Positions 7,595-15,324 of a stretch of DNA of 64,000 nucleotides are shown here, one piece after another. The translations under genes were made by a program, and so were the position numbers. Source of the stretch: Acidobacteriaceae bacterium (lineage in GTDB: Bacteria; Acidobacteriota; Terriglobia; Terriglobales; Acidobacteriaceae); assembly GCA_003134995.1 (NCBI GenBank), contig PLDC01000018.1, forward strand, positions 146,390-210,389, given 5' to 3'. The notes beneath the pieces are model-generated. The model did no database searches. It had not been told where the DNA came from and saw nothing but the letters and a program-made list of their open reading frames with translations. Numbering within the stretch: position 1 is the stretch's first letter; every line of letters starts with the position of its first letter.

Positions 7595-9154
7595 ATTAAC
7601 GCGATCATCAAGGCGTGTGTTACAAACGCCGATCAACTGCTCAGTTCGGCGAAGGATGTTCGCAAACCCGGACGGAATCACGTCGCCTACCACCTTGCGG
7701 CCTTAGCGCTCGAGGAGATCGGGAAGGCTACGATGATCGTGATGGGATCGCTGACCCCGGAGTGGCGGCTTGCGGATGAGGAACACCGATCGCCTGCAGA
7801 TGCTATCGAGGATCACGAAAAAAAATTGTTCTGGGCATTATGGACGCCAGCATTCATGGCCGAGAAAATCTCGGTCGAAGAATTCCGTCGCCACCAAGAC
7901 ATTGCTAGGCAGATACATGAGACCCGCCTCAGAACTCTTTACGTAGACCCCAGGACCGCTGGAATTGCCCAACCTACGGACGAAGCACTGGATGCTCTTC
8001 TGCAGCTAGCGGAGGCCAGGCTGGAAATGGACCGACTAAAGGAGGTCCGCGAGTTGGACGACGAGGGCCGGGAGGAGATCCATTGGCTCTTTCAGGCTAC
8101 CGAAAGTCCTCAGTTGTCGCCCATTATGTTCAGCTCAGGGAGCCTGGCGAAATTGGCGGAGCTCCAAGGCAACGCCAAACTATGGGTTGGTTGGCTGCGA
8201 GACACAATCAGCGCAATGGAACGAGCAAGTCGCGAAATGCTGGAGCGCGAAGTCAATCGCGCGGAGCCTAAGGGTGCAGAAGCTCGAATCCCGAAATGGC
8301 AGATCAACATTCGCCTGAAATCTTGGTCCCATTCCATGAGGGCCAAGCCGCTGTCGGCGTGGAATAAGAAATCTGCTTGGATCAAGTTGTTTCCAAATGG
8401 CTCGAACAAGAGCGAAATCCTCGTCCAGTTCACCCTGCTCAAGACAATTCCCTTAGCGCTCCTTTGGCAATCTGGGATGCAGATGTCCTGGATGATCGTC
8501 CTAGCGTTCAACATCGGCACCGTTGGGTTCTTCTGGTGGTACCTGCCGTCATTCGTCTCAAGGTTCTACGAGCAGATTCTGGACCTTGAGAGCAGGGCCA
8601 AAGTATTCGTCGAGCGGAGCCCAGAGCTGGTAATAGCGTGGCCCCATCAAGCACTTAAAGAGGCTCAGCTTTCCACCATTTCACTGGTGCTTGCGCATCT
8701 CGTACACATTGATGATAAGGATCAAGCCGCTGCATACAGCAGGTACTTTCAGGCCCTCGGTATGCTCGCTAAGAACGATATCTTTGGGCAGATTGAGCAC
8801 GCTATTGTTATTGGATTCTATGAGGCCCTTCGCTCCGCGATGACTGCATACCATGATTGGGACGGTGACGCCGCGACGTTCGAGGCCGCAGCTGAAGGCT
8901 GCATCACGAGCTCTCTAACGGAAGGGCGGATGCATGGTGACCTTCGCGAGATCCTCCGCCTCGGCGGGGAGTTGGCCAATCAGCGTACCGCTAATCCAAG
9001 TATCACGCTTAATGAGGTTGCTAAAATGAAAGTTTACTGCGATGTCTATTTCGTGAAGAAGGCTCATGAGTGGATGGCGGATCAGCAGAGGAGGGATCGG
9101 GTACAGCCAGGCACCGCAGAGAGCACTGCCCCTAAAAACGTCGGGGAGCGTTAG
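7595..9154 (+). CDS. AbiV-type HEPN protein, possible abortive-infection factor
   Basis: The frame open from 7589 encodes an N-terminal HEPN-like helix pair: AIIKACVTNADQLLSSA, then RNHVAYH (an Rx5H motif) and LAALALEEIGKA, the hallmark of AbiV family proteins. The remainder (to about 519 residues) is a large helical region with a hydrophobic segment about MSWMIVLAFNIGTVGFFWWY, suggesting membrane association. The first ATG is at 7733, inside the HEPN domain. Upstream only ATT (7595) follows an AGGAAAGAG, so either a rare start or a frameshift is needed. AbiV proteins are phage-defence or RNase-like HEPN proteins; function here is inferred. Confidence 0.6.
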   Translation: MNAIIKACVTNADQLLSSAKDVRKPGRNHVAYHLAALALEEIGKATMIVMGSLTPEWRLADEEHRSPADAIEDHEKKLFWALWTPAFMAEKISVEEFRRHQDIARQIHETRLRTLYVDPRTAGIAQPTDEALDALLQLAEARLEMDRLKEVRELDDEGREEIHWLFQATESPQLSPIMFSSGSLAKLAELQGNAKLWVGWLRDTISAMERASREMLEREVNRAEPKGAEARIPKWQINIRLKSWSHSMRAKPLSAWNKKSAWIKLFPNGSNKSEILVQFTLLKTIPLALLWQSGMQMSWMIVLAFNIGTVGFFWWYLPSFVSRFYEQILDLESRAKVFVERSPELVIAWPHQALKEAQLSTISLVLAHLVHIDDKDQAAAYSRYFQALGMLAKNDIFGQIEHAIVIGFYEALRSAMTAYHDWDGDAATFEAAAEGCITSSLTEGRMHGDLREILRLGGELANQRTANPSITLNEVAKMKVYCDVYFVKKAHEWMADQQRRDRVQPGTAESTAPKNVGER

Positions 9155-9365
9155 AACGAGGGTCCACCGGCAGCCTCGGCGGCCCGTTCTGCCTTGATTC
9201 TCGCCCCGGGTCAGGGAACAGCGAATCCTTTTGGGATCGCAAACTTCACGTGCTTGATTCCGAGCGGTGATTCGAGGGGAAAGTGGGCCGGACAGGCGGC
9301 ATCCTAAGGAGCTCTTACAATGTTGTCCGGCTTCGGGTCGCCGTTTACGCGATTTCGCCGAGGCT

Positions 9366-9412
9366 CTTGTAAAGCCCGGCGACGGCGATTGTTGGGGTAT
9401 GTGATTGATTCG
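9366..9412 (+). repeat. Diverged direct repeat, copy 1
   Basis: About 47 nt that align to 10055-10102 (shared blocks CTTGT.AAGCCC, TATGT and TTGATTCG). The two copies bracket the RHH/putative-toxin pair and each is followed by a palindrome. Possible recombination boundary; by-eye alignment only. Confidence 0.45.
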
Positions 9413-9417
9413 TTATG

Positions 9418-9436
9418 CACCATAATGGTGTATACT
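9418..9436 (+). promoter_or_regulatory. Palindromic operator overlapping the -10 box of the RHH gene
   Basis: CACCATAATGGTG (9418-9430) is a perfect palindrome with a one-base centre and directly abuts TATACT (9431-9436). The start ATG at 9446 is about 10 nt downstream, so the transcript would be almost leaderless. A palindrome at the promoter of a ribbon-helix-helix gene is the usual autoregulatory site of such regulators. Confidence 0.6.
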
Positions 9437-9445
9437 GGTGCTACG

Positions 9446-9730
9446 ATGGCACAGGCGAAGAGATCCCGCGCGCAATCAGCTAGGCTCAAGCATGTCAGGC
9501 GGAGCGTAACTTTGCCGCCCAAAATCGCGAGGCAGGTTGAAGCGCTGGCGAAGGAACGCGACCTCAGCGATAACCGGGTGTTGATAGAACTGATCGAGCA
9601 GGGAATCGAAGCGCGTCAGCAGAAGGAAAAGGCATTCTTCCAGTTGGCCGAGCGCTTCCGCGCCGCTGACGATCCGGAGCAGGTCAAGCAGTTGGGCGAC
9701 CAACTGGGTCGCTTCGTCTTTGGGGAGTAA
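9446..9730 (+). CDS. Ribbon-helix-helix DNA-binding protein, probable antitoxin
   Basis: 94 residues from the ATG at 9446 (MAQAKRSRAQ). Residues about 14-55 carry the CopG/Arc-like pattern RRSVTLPPKIARQVEALAKE followed by SDNRVLIELIEQGIEARQ: a beta strand and two helices. The rest is a helical C-terminal tail that would suit toxin binding. An earlier in-frame ATG at 9320 gives an Arg-rich unlikely extension that crosses the promoter. The gene sits 13 nt before the next ORF and under a palindromic operator, consistent with an autoregulated type II antitoxin. Confidence 0.72.
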   Translation: MAQAKRSRAQSARLKHVRRSVTLPPKIARQVEALAKERDLSDNRVLIELIEQGIEARQQKEKAFFQLAERFRAADDPEQVKQLGDQLGRFVFGE

Positions 9731-9743
9731 AGCCGGGTGAGCA

Positions 9744-9989
9744 ATGCCGCAGATCGAGACATGGTCGGGGCTGCCCACCGCCGTTCGAGACCATCTGATC
9801 GAGCGCATGCACGACCGCCATATCGGACTCGCTGACCTGAATCAGCTGCGCCTTTGGACGGAGTCAAAGCCAGAAGTTCCTGAAGGACCGTGGTACAAGG
9901 ATTTCGGCTCGTTCAAACTGTGCGGCGACGGACGGTATCCGAAAACGTTCCTTCTGCCTCATCAAGTGGCACACGGTCAAAAGCTTTAG
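9744..9989 (+). CDS. Small putative toxin partner of the RHH protein
   Basis: 81 residues, starting MPQIETWSGLPTAVRDHLIE, then DLNQLRLWTESKPEVPEGPW and YKDFGSFKLCGDGRYPKTFL. I recall small hypothetical proteins of this layout next to RHH genes, but no named toxin family. Size, compact composition and the 13-nt gap after the RHH gene fit the toxin of a two-gene module. A catalytic motif is not evident. The function is inference from context. Confidence 0.55.
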   Translation: MPQIETWSGLPTAVRDHLIERMHDRHIGLADLNQLRLWTESKPEVPEGPWYKDFGSFKLCGDGRYPKTFLLPHQVAHGQKL

Positions 9990-10054
9990 TTCGCTTCCTT
10001 CGGCAGGAGGGAGATGATCTGGGAAAAACGCCGCCTTCGCCCTTCTGCCAAAAT

Positions 10055-10102
10055 CTTGTCAAGCCCCCGCGAAGCCGTTATTGGAACTATGTTGTTGATT
10101 CG
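10055..10102 (+). repeat. Diverged direct repeat, copy 2
   Basis: Partner of 9366-9412. It lies just after the putative toxin gene. The 18-bp inverted repeat at 10123-10163 follows, much as the 9418-9430 palindrome follows copy 1. Confidence 0.45.
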
Positions 10103-10122
10103 CTGGGAGAAATAAGGGTGAA

Positions 10123-10163
10123 AATATAGTTGACTAACCATGCGTTGGTTAGTCAACTATATT
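10123..10163. promoter_or_regulatory. Perfect 18-bp inverted repeat, possible operator
   Basis: Left arm AATATAGTTGACTAACCA (10123-10140) is the exact reverse complement of 10146-10163, with a 5-nt centre. No T-run follows, so it is unlikely to be an intrinsic terminator. Each arm contains TTGACT, a -35-like hexamer, in opposite directions. It resembles a strong operator or divergent promoter with no cognate regulator adjacent. Confidence 0.6.
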
Positions 10164-10377
10164 CGTACCGAAATAAGTTTGCTAATTTGTCCCATTTGCC
10201 CTATGCCGTATGATATACTGGTTGCGAGAGTAGAAACATCGGCGCAGGCCTTCGGGTTTGCGCCGTTTGTGTTTGTGGCGAGGGAAACCAAGATCCCTCG
10301 CTTTGCTCGGGATGACAATGTAAATATTGAGAAGGAGTGCTTTCAGGCGCGGCTTACTGGCTGCGCCTTTTCTATTT
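10164..10377 (+). promoter_or_regulatory. Leader region of the PD-(D/E)XK gene with promoter and two hairpins
   Basis: TGATATACT (10211-10219) is an extended -10 motif. Downstream come a hairpin GGCGCA...TGCGCC with a central TTCG (10241-10264), a dispersed palindromic repeat (10277-10320, minus-strand copy of the cccgagc..gcgaggg family) and a second hairpin GGCGC...GCGCC followed by TTTT (10345-10371) that ends 7 nt before the ATG at 10378. A terminator-like hairpin in front of a gene suggests attenuation, or the 3' end of a lost upstream gene. Confidence 0.4.
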
Positions 10378-11178
10378 ATGGACGAGAAAAACGAGAATGC
10401 AGTTACGGGGCCTGACTACATTTGTGGTCGGGCGGATGAGGTCAAAAGCAACTTCAAAGGCGTCGGACAGGAGTGTCCGACCCACATGGGCAGTCCCAGG
10501 ATCAAAAGCGACGGACAGGAGTGTCCGACCCACACGAGCAACCCCAAGATCAAAAGCGACGGACCCTTCGGCGGCGCTCAGGGCAAGCAGGGGTGTTCGT
10601 CCCACACGAGCGAGGAGGAAGGGATCGACTTACAGGCGGTTGCCGATGAGAACCCAAAGCGGAAAGGAGAAATCATCGAGGCCGCGTTTCTGGCCAGGGT
10701 TTGCAAGCTCAGGATCCCGGTGTGCAAGCCGTGGGGAGACAGCGAGCGCTACGATTTTGTGGTGGATTGGGGCAAAGGATTCTGGAGCGTGCAGGTGAAA
10801 GGCGGGACGAGTCACAAGAGGTCGGGCTATAAAGTTGAATCGGGGCGCGACGGGAGGGTATTCACGAAGGACGACATGGATTTCGTGGTTGTGTATATCG
10901 TCCCGGAGGATTTGTGGTACGTGGTGCCCGTCGAGATCGCGGAGGGGGCAAGTTCGTTGTGGTTCACTCCGCGATCGGCGCGGGCCCGGCTTGCAAAATA
11001 CCGGGAGGCCTGGTGTTTGCTGGATTGTGGGTTGGAGGAGCGGGGGCTGGAGGATATTCCAGTGCGGTGCCGGAGCGAAGCGGTCAACGTGAGGTGCGCG
11101 GTTTGTCCGTTGCAGCAGGACGTGCCTTCACAGAAGCTCGCTTGTCCCGTAAAAATACGGCCGCGGCGATTGAAGTGA
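10378..11178 (+). CDS. PD-(D/E)XK endonuclease-like protein with in-frame repeats
   Basis: 266 residues from ATG 10378. The catalytic region (about 96-190) matches the group I intron-associated PD-(D/E)XK family: KRKGEIIEAAFLARV, PWGDSERYDFVVDWG (metal-binding Asp) and FWSVQVKGG (QxK of the core). Residues about 20-80 are a low-complexity insert, GQECPTHTSNPKIKSD-type units, encoded by 48-nt DNA repeats rather than a folded domain. The C-terminus is Cys-rich. A possible TTG start at 10327 would translate through the terminator-like hairpin. Likely DNA cleavage function, perhaps a solitary or decaying homing enzyme. Confidence 0.7.
   Translation: MDEKNENAVTGPDYICGRADEVKSNFKGVGQECPTHMGSPRIKSDGQECPTHTSNPKIKSDGPFGGAQGKQGCSSHTSEEEGIDLQAVADENPKRKGEIIEAAFLARVCKLRIPVCKPWGDSERYDFVVDWGKGFWSVQVKGGTSHKRSGYKVESGRDGRVFTKDDMDFVVVYIVPEDLWYVVPVEIAEGASSLWFTPRSARARLAKYREAWCLLDCGLEERGLEDIPVRCRSEAVNVRCAVCPLQQDVPSQKLACPVKIRPRRLK
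10464..10610 (+). repeat. 48-nt tandem repeat with palindromic core, inside a coding frame
   Basis: The palindrome CGGACAGGAGTGTCCG occurs at 10464-10479 and 10512-10527, 48 nt apart, and a degenerate third copy starts near 10557 with an internal insert resembling the ctgagc..gaaggg motif. The spacer reads atcaaaagcgac and cacacgagcaa. The same core occurs in intergenic DNA at 36 kb and 42 kb. 48 is divisible by three, so the host frame is kept. Confidence 0.8.
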
Positions 11179-11261
11179 TTTTGTCGGTAACCCCGGCGTC
11201 GTCGCTGACATCCAAACTACGCGTGATCGTTATCTCACTTTTTCAACGGGAGGACAAATCC

Positions 11262-11933
11262 ATGGCACGTTATGGAATGCTGCGAGACTATCGTTTTCAA
11301 GAGGCCGCCGAGGACATTCGGGGCTCCAAGTTGTATGGCGTGAACGATGAGAAGCTGGGCAAGATCGACGACGTGATTTTCGACCACTTCACGGGAGTGA
11401 TCAGCTATATCGTGGTCGATACCGGCTGGCTGACGACCAAGAAATTTATCGTTCCGGCGGATCGGCTTCGCGCCTCGACGGAGCATAAGGACGACTTCGC
11501 CGTCGATTTGACTAAAGATCAGGTTGAGGCTTTGCCTCCGTATGACGAGACCAACCTGGAATCAGAACAGCAGTGGGCCGACTATGAAGGCCGCTACCGC
11601 TCGAAGTGGGAAGCGGACCCCATAATGCACCGGGTGGGGACGGATCGGAATATCACTCCGACGACGCAGCAGATGGAGGGGAATTCGACTCCGGTGCGGC
11701 CGGTGGATTCGGCGGCAGGAAGAGTGGCGGCAGATATCGACGGCACAGATACGGATGCATTGACTCAGGGTGGATTCGCGGCCAGCACCGACTCAGTTGT
11801 GATCAGCCAGGGTGCAATGGGCATCGGACCGCGCTGGGACACTTTCCAGGATCGGTTGCGCGAGCGCCGCAAGGAAGTGATCAACACAGGGTCGACTGAA
11901 GAGGGCGCGGATAAGTACCGCAAAGCCGGCTAG
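11262..11933 (+). CDS. PRC-barrel domain protein
   Basis: 223 residues from the ATG at 11262, which has GGGAGG 11 nt upstream. Residues about 15-85 form a PRC-barrel: SKLYGVNDEKLGKIDDVIFD, SYIVVDTGWL, FIVPADRLR. The remaining 140 residues are hydrophilic and low in predicted structure. Many soil bacteria carry such proteins as stress or surface-associated factors; the specific role is unknown. It has its own strong terminator at 11964-11991. Confidence 0.78.
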   Translation: MARYGMLRDYRFQEAAEDIRGSKLYGVNDEKLGKIDDVIFDHFTGVISYIVVDTGWLTTKKFIVPADRLRASTEHKDDFAVDLTKDQVEALPPYDETNLESEQQWADYEGRYRSKWEADPIMHRVGTDRNITPTTQQMEGNSTPVRPVDSAAGRVAADIDGTDTDALTQGGFAASTDSVVISQGAMGIGPRWDTFQDRLRERRKEVINTGSTEEGADKYRKAG

Positions 11934-11963
11934 TTCGCTTCGTGAGCAAAACCTGTTGTGCAG

Positions 11964-11991
11964 AGCCATGGCTTCGGCCGTGGCTTTTTTT
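11964..11991 (+). terminator. Intrinsic terminator after the PRC-barrel gene
   Basis: Stem AGCCATGGC / GCCGTGGCT closed by a TTCG tetraloop, followed by seven T residues. A classic rho-independent terminator. Confidence 0.88.
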
Positions 11992-12140
11992 GTTGTAAGA
12001 AGCGTGACGGTTTCTCAGGTTCGCTGAAGGGCAGACCGCCAAAATCTTTCCGAAGCAACCTGACCATTGATCACTGCCCCCCACCACTGCCTTTCATGCT
12101 ATGCTGCGCAAAACTTCGTCATCGTCAGCGAGGGCGGCCT

Positions 12141-13844
12141 GTGCTGGTGGAATTGCGTCTGGAGAATTACGCGGTCATCGACAACGCGGCGGTGGAGTTC
12201 GCCTCCGGTCTAAATCTGCTCACCGGGGAAACGGGAGCGGGCAAATCCATTCTGATCGATGCGTTGGCTTTGTTGCTCGGCGAAAAGGCGTCGAGTGACG
12301 TGATTAGCACTGGAGCGGAGCGCGCAGTAGTGTCTGCGGTTTTCGAGTGCGAAGGCAGCGCCGGAGCCGCGATTGAAAAGGTGCTGGAGCACAACGGCCT
12401 CGACGTATCGGAGGACGGCTCGCTGATTGTTCGGCGCGAAATTGCGGCTGGAGGCAAGGGCCGCGTCTTCGTGAACAACCAGCCGGCAACGGTCGCGGTG
12501 CTGCGGCAGCTTGCGCCGCAACTGGCGATCATCCATGCGCAGAATGAATCGATTTTGTCGTTTGATGGTCCGGAGCGGCTGGCGCTGCTCGACGGATTTG
12601 CCGGAAGCCAGATCGATTCGGTTGCGGCGGCGTTTGAAGCATGGAAGGGAATTCGCAGCCGCATCGAAGATCTGGAACAAGGCGAGCAGGATCGGTTGCG
12701 GCTGGTGGATTTGTGGACGTTTCAAAAGCGCGAAATCGAAGAAGCCAAGCTGGAGGCGGGCGAGGACGAGCGCCTGGAAACGGAAAAACGCGTGCTCGCG
12801 AACGCGGAGAAAATTTACAACGCAGCAATGCAGGCCTTCGATCTGCTGTATGAAGGCGATGGTTCGACGTCTTCCTCGATGCGAGCTGCGCAGAAGCAGA
12901 TCGAAGAATTGGCACGATATGAACCCAAGTTCCAGGAAGCTCTGGCTGCGCTCGAAACCGCGCGCATCAGCGTGGAGGATGTTGGGGCCACCGTGCGCGA
13001 TTACGCGGGCGGAATCCACGCTTCGCCGGAACATCTGGCGGAGGTGGAGGACCGGCTCGCGTCGCTCGATCGACTGAAGCGGAAGTACGGACCGGCTCTC
13101 GATGATGTGATCTCGTTCGGCGCGGATGCAGCCCGCAAGCTTTCTGAGGTCGAGAATAAAGACGAAATCCTGCGCGAGCTGCGGGCTGATCTGGCGAAGG
13201 CCGGTACCGAGTATCTGAGCACAGCGCGCACACTGTCGAAAAAGCGCGAAGACGCGGCGCGCAAACTCGAGAAGCTGGTCGAAGCCGAGATCAATGATCT
13301 GGCGATGAAGTCGGCATTCCGCATCGAGATAACAACGGTAGAACAAGAAGGGAACTGGACGACGGCCGGAATAGACGAGGTCGTTTATATGATTGCGACG
13401 AATCCGGGCGAGCCGATGCGCCAGTTGGAACACATTGCGTCCGGAGGAGAATTGTCGCGAGTGATGCTGGCGCTGAAAGTGAGCGTGCAAGCGGGAGGCG
13501 ATCCTGCTCCTCGAAAGAAACATCAAAGCGCACAGCGCACGATGGTCTTCGACGAAATCGACACCGGCATTGGAGGCCGCGCCGCCGAGGCAGTGGGAAA
13601 GAAACTGAAGCAACTAGCGCGGGTGAACCAGGTTCTGTGCGTTACTCATCTCCCGCAAATCGCCACGTTTGCCGATCATCATTACGTCATCGAAAAGAAG
13701 GCTTGGGGGGGGCGCACGCGGACAACGATCCGCGCGGTCGTGGGCGAGGAGCGGACCGAAGAAGTCGCACGCATGTTAAGCGGGGCCAAGCTGACTGATA
13801 CTTCGCGCAAGCACGCGGAGCAGATGATCAAGGCGAACGGGTGA
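12141..13844 (+). CDS. recN: DNA repair ATPase RecN
   Basis: 567 residues (RecN is usually 550-570), an SMC-like protein acting in double-strand break repair. Walker A GETGAGKS lies near residue 31; a long coiled-coil middle follows; the C-terminal half carries the ABC signature SGGELSRVMLALK, Walker B-like MVFDEIDTGIGG and THLPQIATFADHH. The GTG at 12141 (VLVELRLENYAVIDN) matches the family N-terminus; the frame is open upstream to 11958 but crosses the terminator. A basic insert GDPAPRKKHQSAQR sits between signature and Walker B. Confidence 0.95.
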   Translation: MLVELRLENYAVIDNAAVEFASGLNLLTGETGAGKSILIDALALLLGEKASSDVISTGAERAVVSAVFECEGSAGAAIEKVLEHNGLDVSEDGSLIVRREIAAGGKGRVFVNNQPATVAVLRQLAPQLAIIHAQNESILSFDGPERLALLDGFAGSQIDSVAAAFEAWKGIRSRIEDLEQGEQDRLRLVDLWTFQKREIEEAKLEAGEDERLETEKRVLANAEKIYNAAMQAFDLLYEGDGSTSSSMRAAQKQIEELARYEPKFQEALAALETARISVEDVGATVRDYAGGIHASPEHLAEVEDRLASLDRLKRKYGPALDDVISFGADAARKLSEVENKDEILRELRADLAKAGTEYLSTARTLSKKREDAARKLEKLVEAEINDLAMKSAFRIEITTVEQEGNWTTAGIDEVVYMIATNPGEPMRQLEHIASGGELSRVMLALKVSVQAGGDPAPRKKHQSAQRTMVFDEIDTGIGGRAAEAVGKKLKQLARVNQVLCVTHLPQIATFADHHYVIEKKAWGGRTRTTIRAVVGEERTEEVARMLSGAKLTDTSRKHAEQMIKANG

Positions 13845-13943
13845 GGACTGGAAGGGCACGGGCCACCATTACTAACGGGGTACCTGTCACCGTTCCCTTG
13901 GCCCGACACAAGTGATCGCCGGACTACCATCTTCCAAGACGGT

Positions 13944-14200
13944 ATGGAGAAGGCTCGGATACTGGAATTTAAAGCGGAGATCAAAGAACTCGGTCCAGTT
14001 ACGATTAAGGCGGATCAAAACGAAGTTCACGCATCATTTGACCGTCAAGACTGGGGCGCGGTGAGGTGCCCTGCTGCCCTGATAAGTTTTTCATCGGCGG
14101 ACCTCATCCGGCGTTTCCGACTCGATTCACGAAGGAGCAGGTGACGAAGGATGTGCGCCCCGTACTGGCCGAGGACCATAGCTGCGGCCGGATTCATCAA
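13944..14200 (+). pseudogene. Degenerate or frameshifted small ORF, family unknown
   Basis: An ATG at 13944 opens MEKARILEFKAEIKELGPVT, continuing to about residue 45. After that the neighbouring frame looks more protein-like, with CCPDKFFIGGPHPAFP and RPVLAEDHSCGRIH, up to a stop near 14222. The two pieces could be one protein of about 90 residues broken by a frameshift near 14060. I do not recognise it. The rest of the 13845-14319 gap shows nothing else clear. Confidence 0.3.
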
Positions 14201-14319
14201 AATAGCTATGCATCTTGGGGCTAACTGGTGGACGAATGTTAAGGATTTGATTCAAGGCTGGAAACGCTGGCTACGGGAAAGCGATCAAACTGATTGTAGC
14301 GTCAAATGAAAGCGAAAGG

Positions 14320-15033
14320 GTGTTCCGGCTGGCGAAGAAGGTGCTTGCCGTAGAGCGAGGTTGCCCACACTTTCGGGCCGTGCAGGCTCAATGCGCATTT
14401 GCTATCGAGGCTTACACTGGAGTTCTTCAGTTGGTGGATGCCCAGAATGGCGTTGCGGCAGTCTCGTTGGGGCGTACTTTGCTCGAAGCTGTTGTGAGTG
14501 CGGTCATCCTAGCGAAACACCAAGAGAAGCTTGACGATTTCAAGAATCACGGGAAGCTGACAACATTCCAAATGGCACAATCCATTCCGTCTGGCTCGCG
14601 TTTCGATTCTCCGGGGTTGAAGAAATTCAGAGACGACACCAGATCCGAATGCGATGCCCTTAAAGACCACTTCAAACCTACGAGAAACTGGCACCTTCTC
14701 AACAATTCGGATGCGTTCGCCGAGGCGGAACTGCCAGAGGACTTCCGGGGCAGATACTACATCCGCGTGTCAGCCATTGCGCACGGGCACCCATTTCCGG
14801 TTGTCCAACAATTCGACAAGGAAGGCAAAGATTGGAAAATCCAGGCGGAGCCCGAGGAATGGAAGAAATGGGCCAAGAAAGAACGCGTGATGAGTATGCT
14901 TCTGATGCTTCACATGATCGGACGACTATCAAGGGTTTTCGCACTGGGTTTGGAATCAGAAATCGCGCGGGTGAGTCAACAAATCTGGGGGACCGCGCAG
15001 CAGCAGATGCAGACTTTGCGTCCATCCGGCTAG
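14320..15033 (+). CDS. DUF5677-like hypothetical protein
   Basis: 237 residues, mostly helical. The N-terminal part (AVQAQCAFAIEAYTGVLQLV, VSLGRTLLEAVVSAVILAKH) resembles HEPN-like or DUF5677 proteins, which are found in accessory islands. No catalytic motif is certain, though RNWHLL and AIAHGHPF carry conserved-looking His residues. The GTG start is poorly supported; the frame is open about 70 nt further upstream without ATG. It lies in the defence/accessory region beside an orphan antitoxin. Confidence 0.5.
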   Translation: MFRLAKKVLAVERGCPHFRAVQAQCAFAIEAYTGVLQLVDAQNGVAAVSLGRTLLEAVVSAVILAKHQEKLDDFKNHGKLTTFQMAQSIPSGSRFDSPGLKKFRDDTRSECDALKDHFKPTRNWHLLNNSDAFAEAELPEDFRGRYYIRVSAIAHGHPFPVVQQFDKEGKDWKIQAEPEEWKKWAKKERVMSMLLMLHMIGRLSRVFALGLESEIARVSQQIWGTAQQQMQTLRPSG

Positions 15034-15084
15034 ATAATACGGAATTAATTCTTCGACCACCGGATGCGTAGCTATGATGAACCT

Positions 15085-15324
15085 ATGCCAACAGTCACAA
15101 TCAAAGTGGCAAAAGCTCAGCTCTCGCAGTTGATCGCCAAGGTCTGCCGGGGCGAGGAGATCATCATAGCGCGAGGGAAGAAACCAGTCGTGAAGCTGGT
15201 AGCCTTGCCGGTCGTGCAAAAGGGCCCGCGGACTCCAGGAGCTTGGAAGGGAAAAATCTCTTGGACCGCTGATGCCTTCGATCCATTGACTGACCAAGAA
15301 TTGAAAGACTTGGGATGGGAGTAA
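15085..15324 (+). CDS. Phd/YefM-family antitoxin, orphan
   Basis: 79 residues from ATG 15085. The N-terminal domain TVTIKVAKAQLSQLIAKVCR with GEEIIIARGKKPVVKLVAL is the Phd/YefM dimerisation fold, and the tail LTDQELKDLGWE is the usual toxin-neutralising helix of VapB-type members. An in-frame ATG at 15064 would add seven residues. No PIN or other toxin gene follows (15325-15534 is non-coding), so the toxin seems lost or encoded elsewhere. Confidence 0.78.
   Translation: MPTVTIKVAKAQLSQLIAKVCRGEEIIIARGKKPVVKLVALPVVQKGPRTPGAWKGKISWTADAFDPLTDQELKDLGWE

Noticed and set aside
7733..9154. AbiV gene starting at ATG 7733
   Set aside because: That start would delete the conserved HEPN core that is readable in frame upstream; kept as an alternative only.
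10464..10610. CRISPR-like array
   Set aside because: Only two or three units, palindromic core, spacer sequences repeat as well, and no cas genes are near.
12210..13613. 467-aa minus-strand ORF opposite recN
   Set aside because: Shadow of the recN frame; rich in His/Arg/Gln with no motif.
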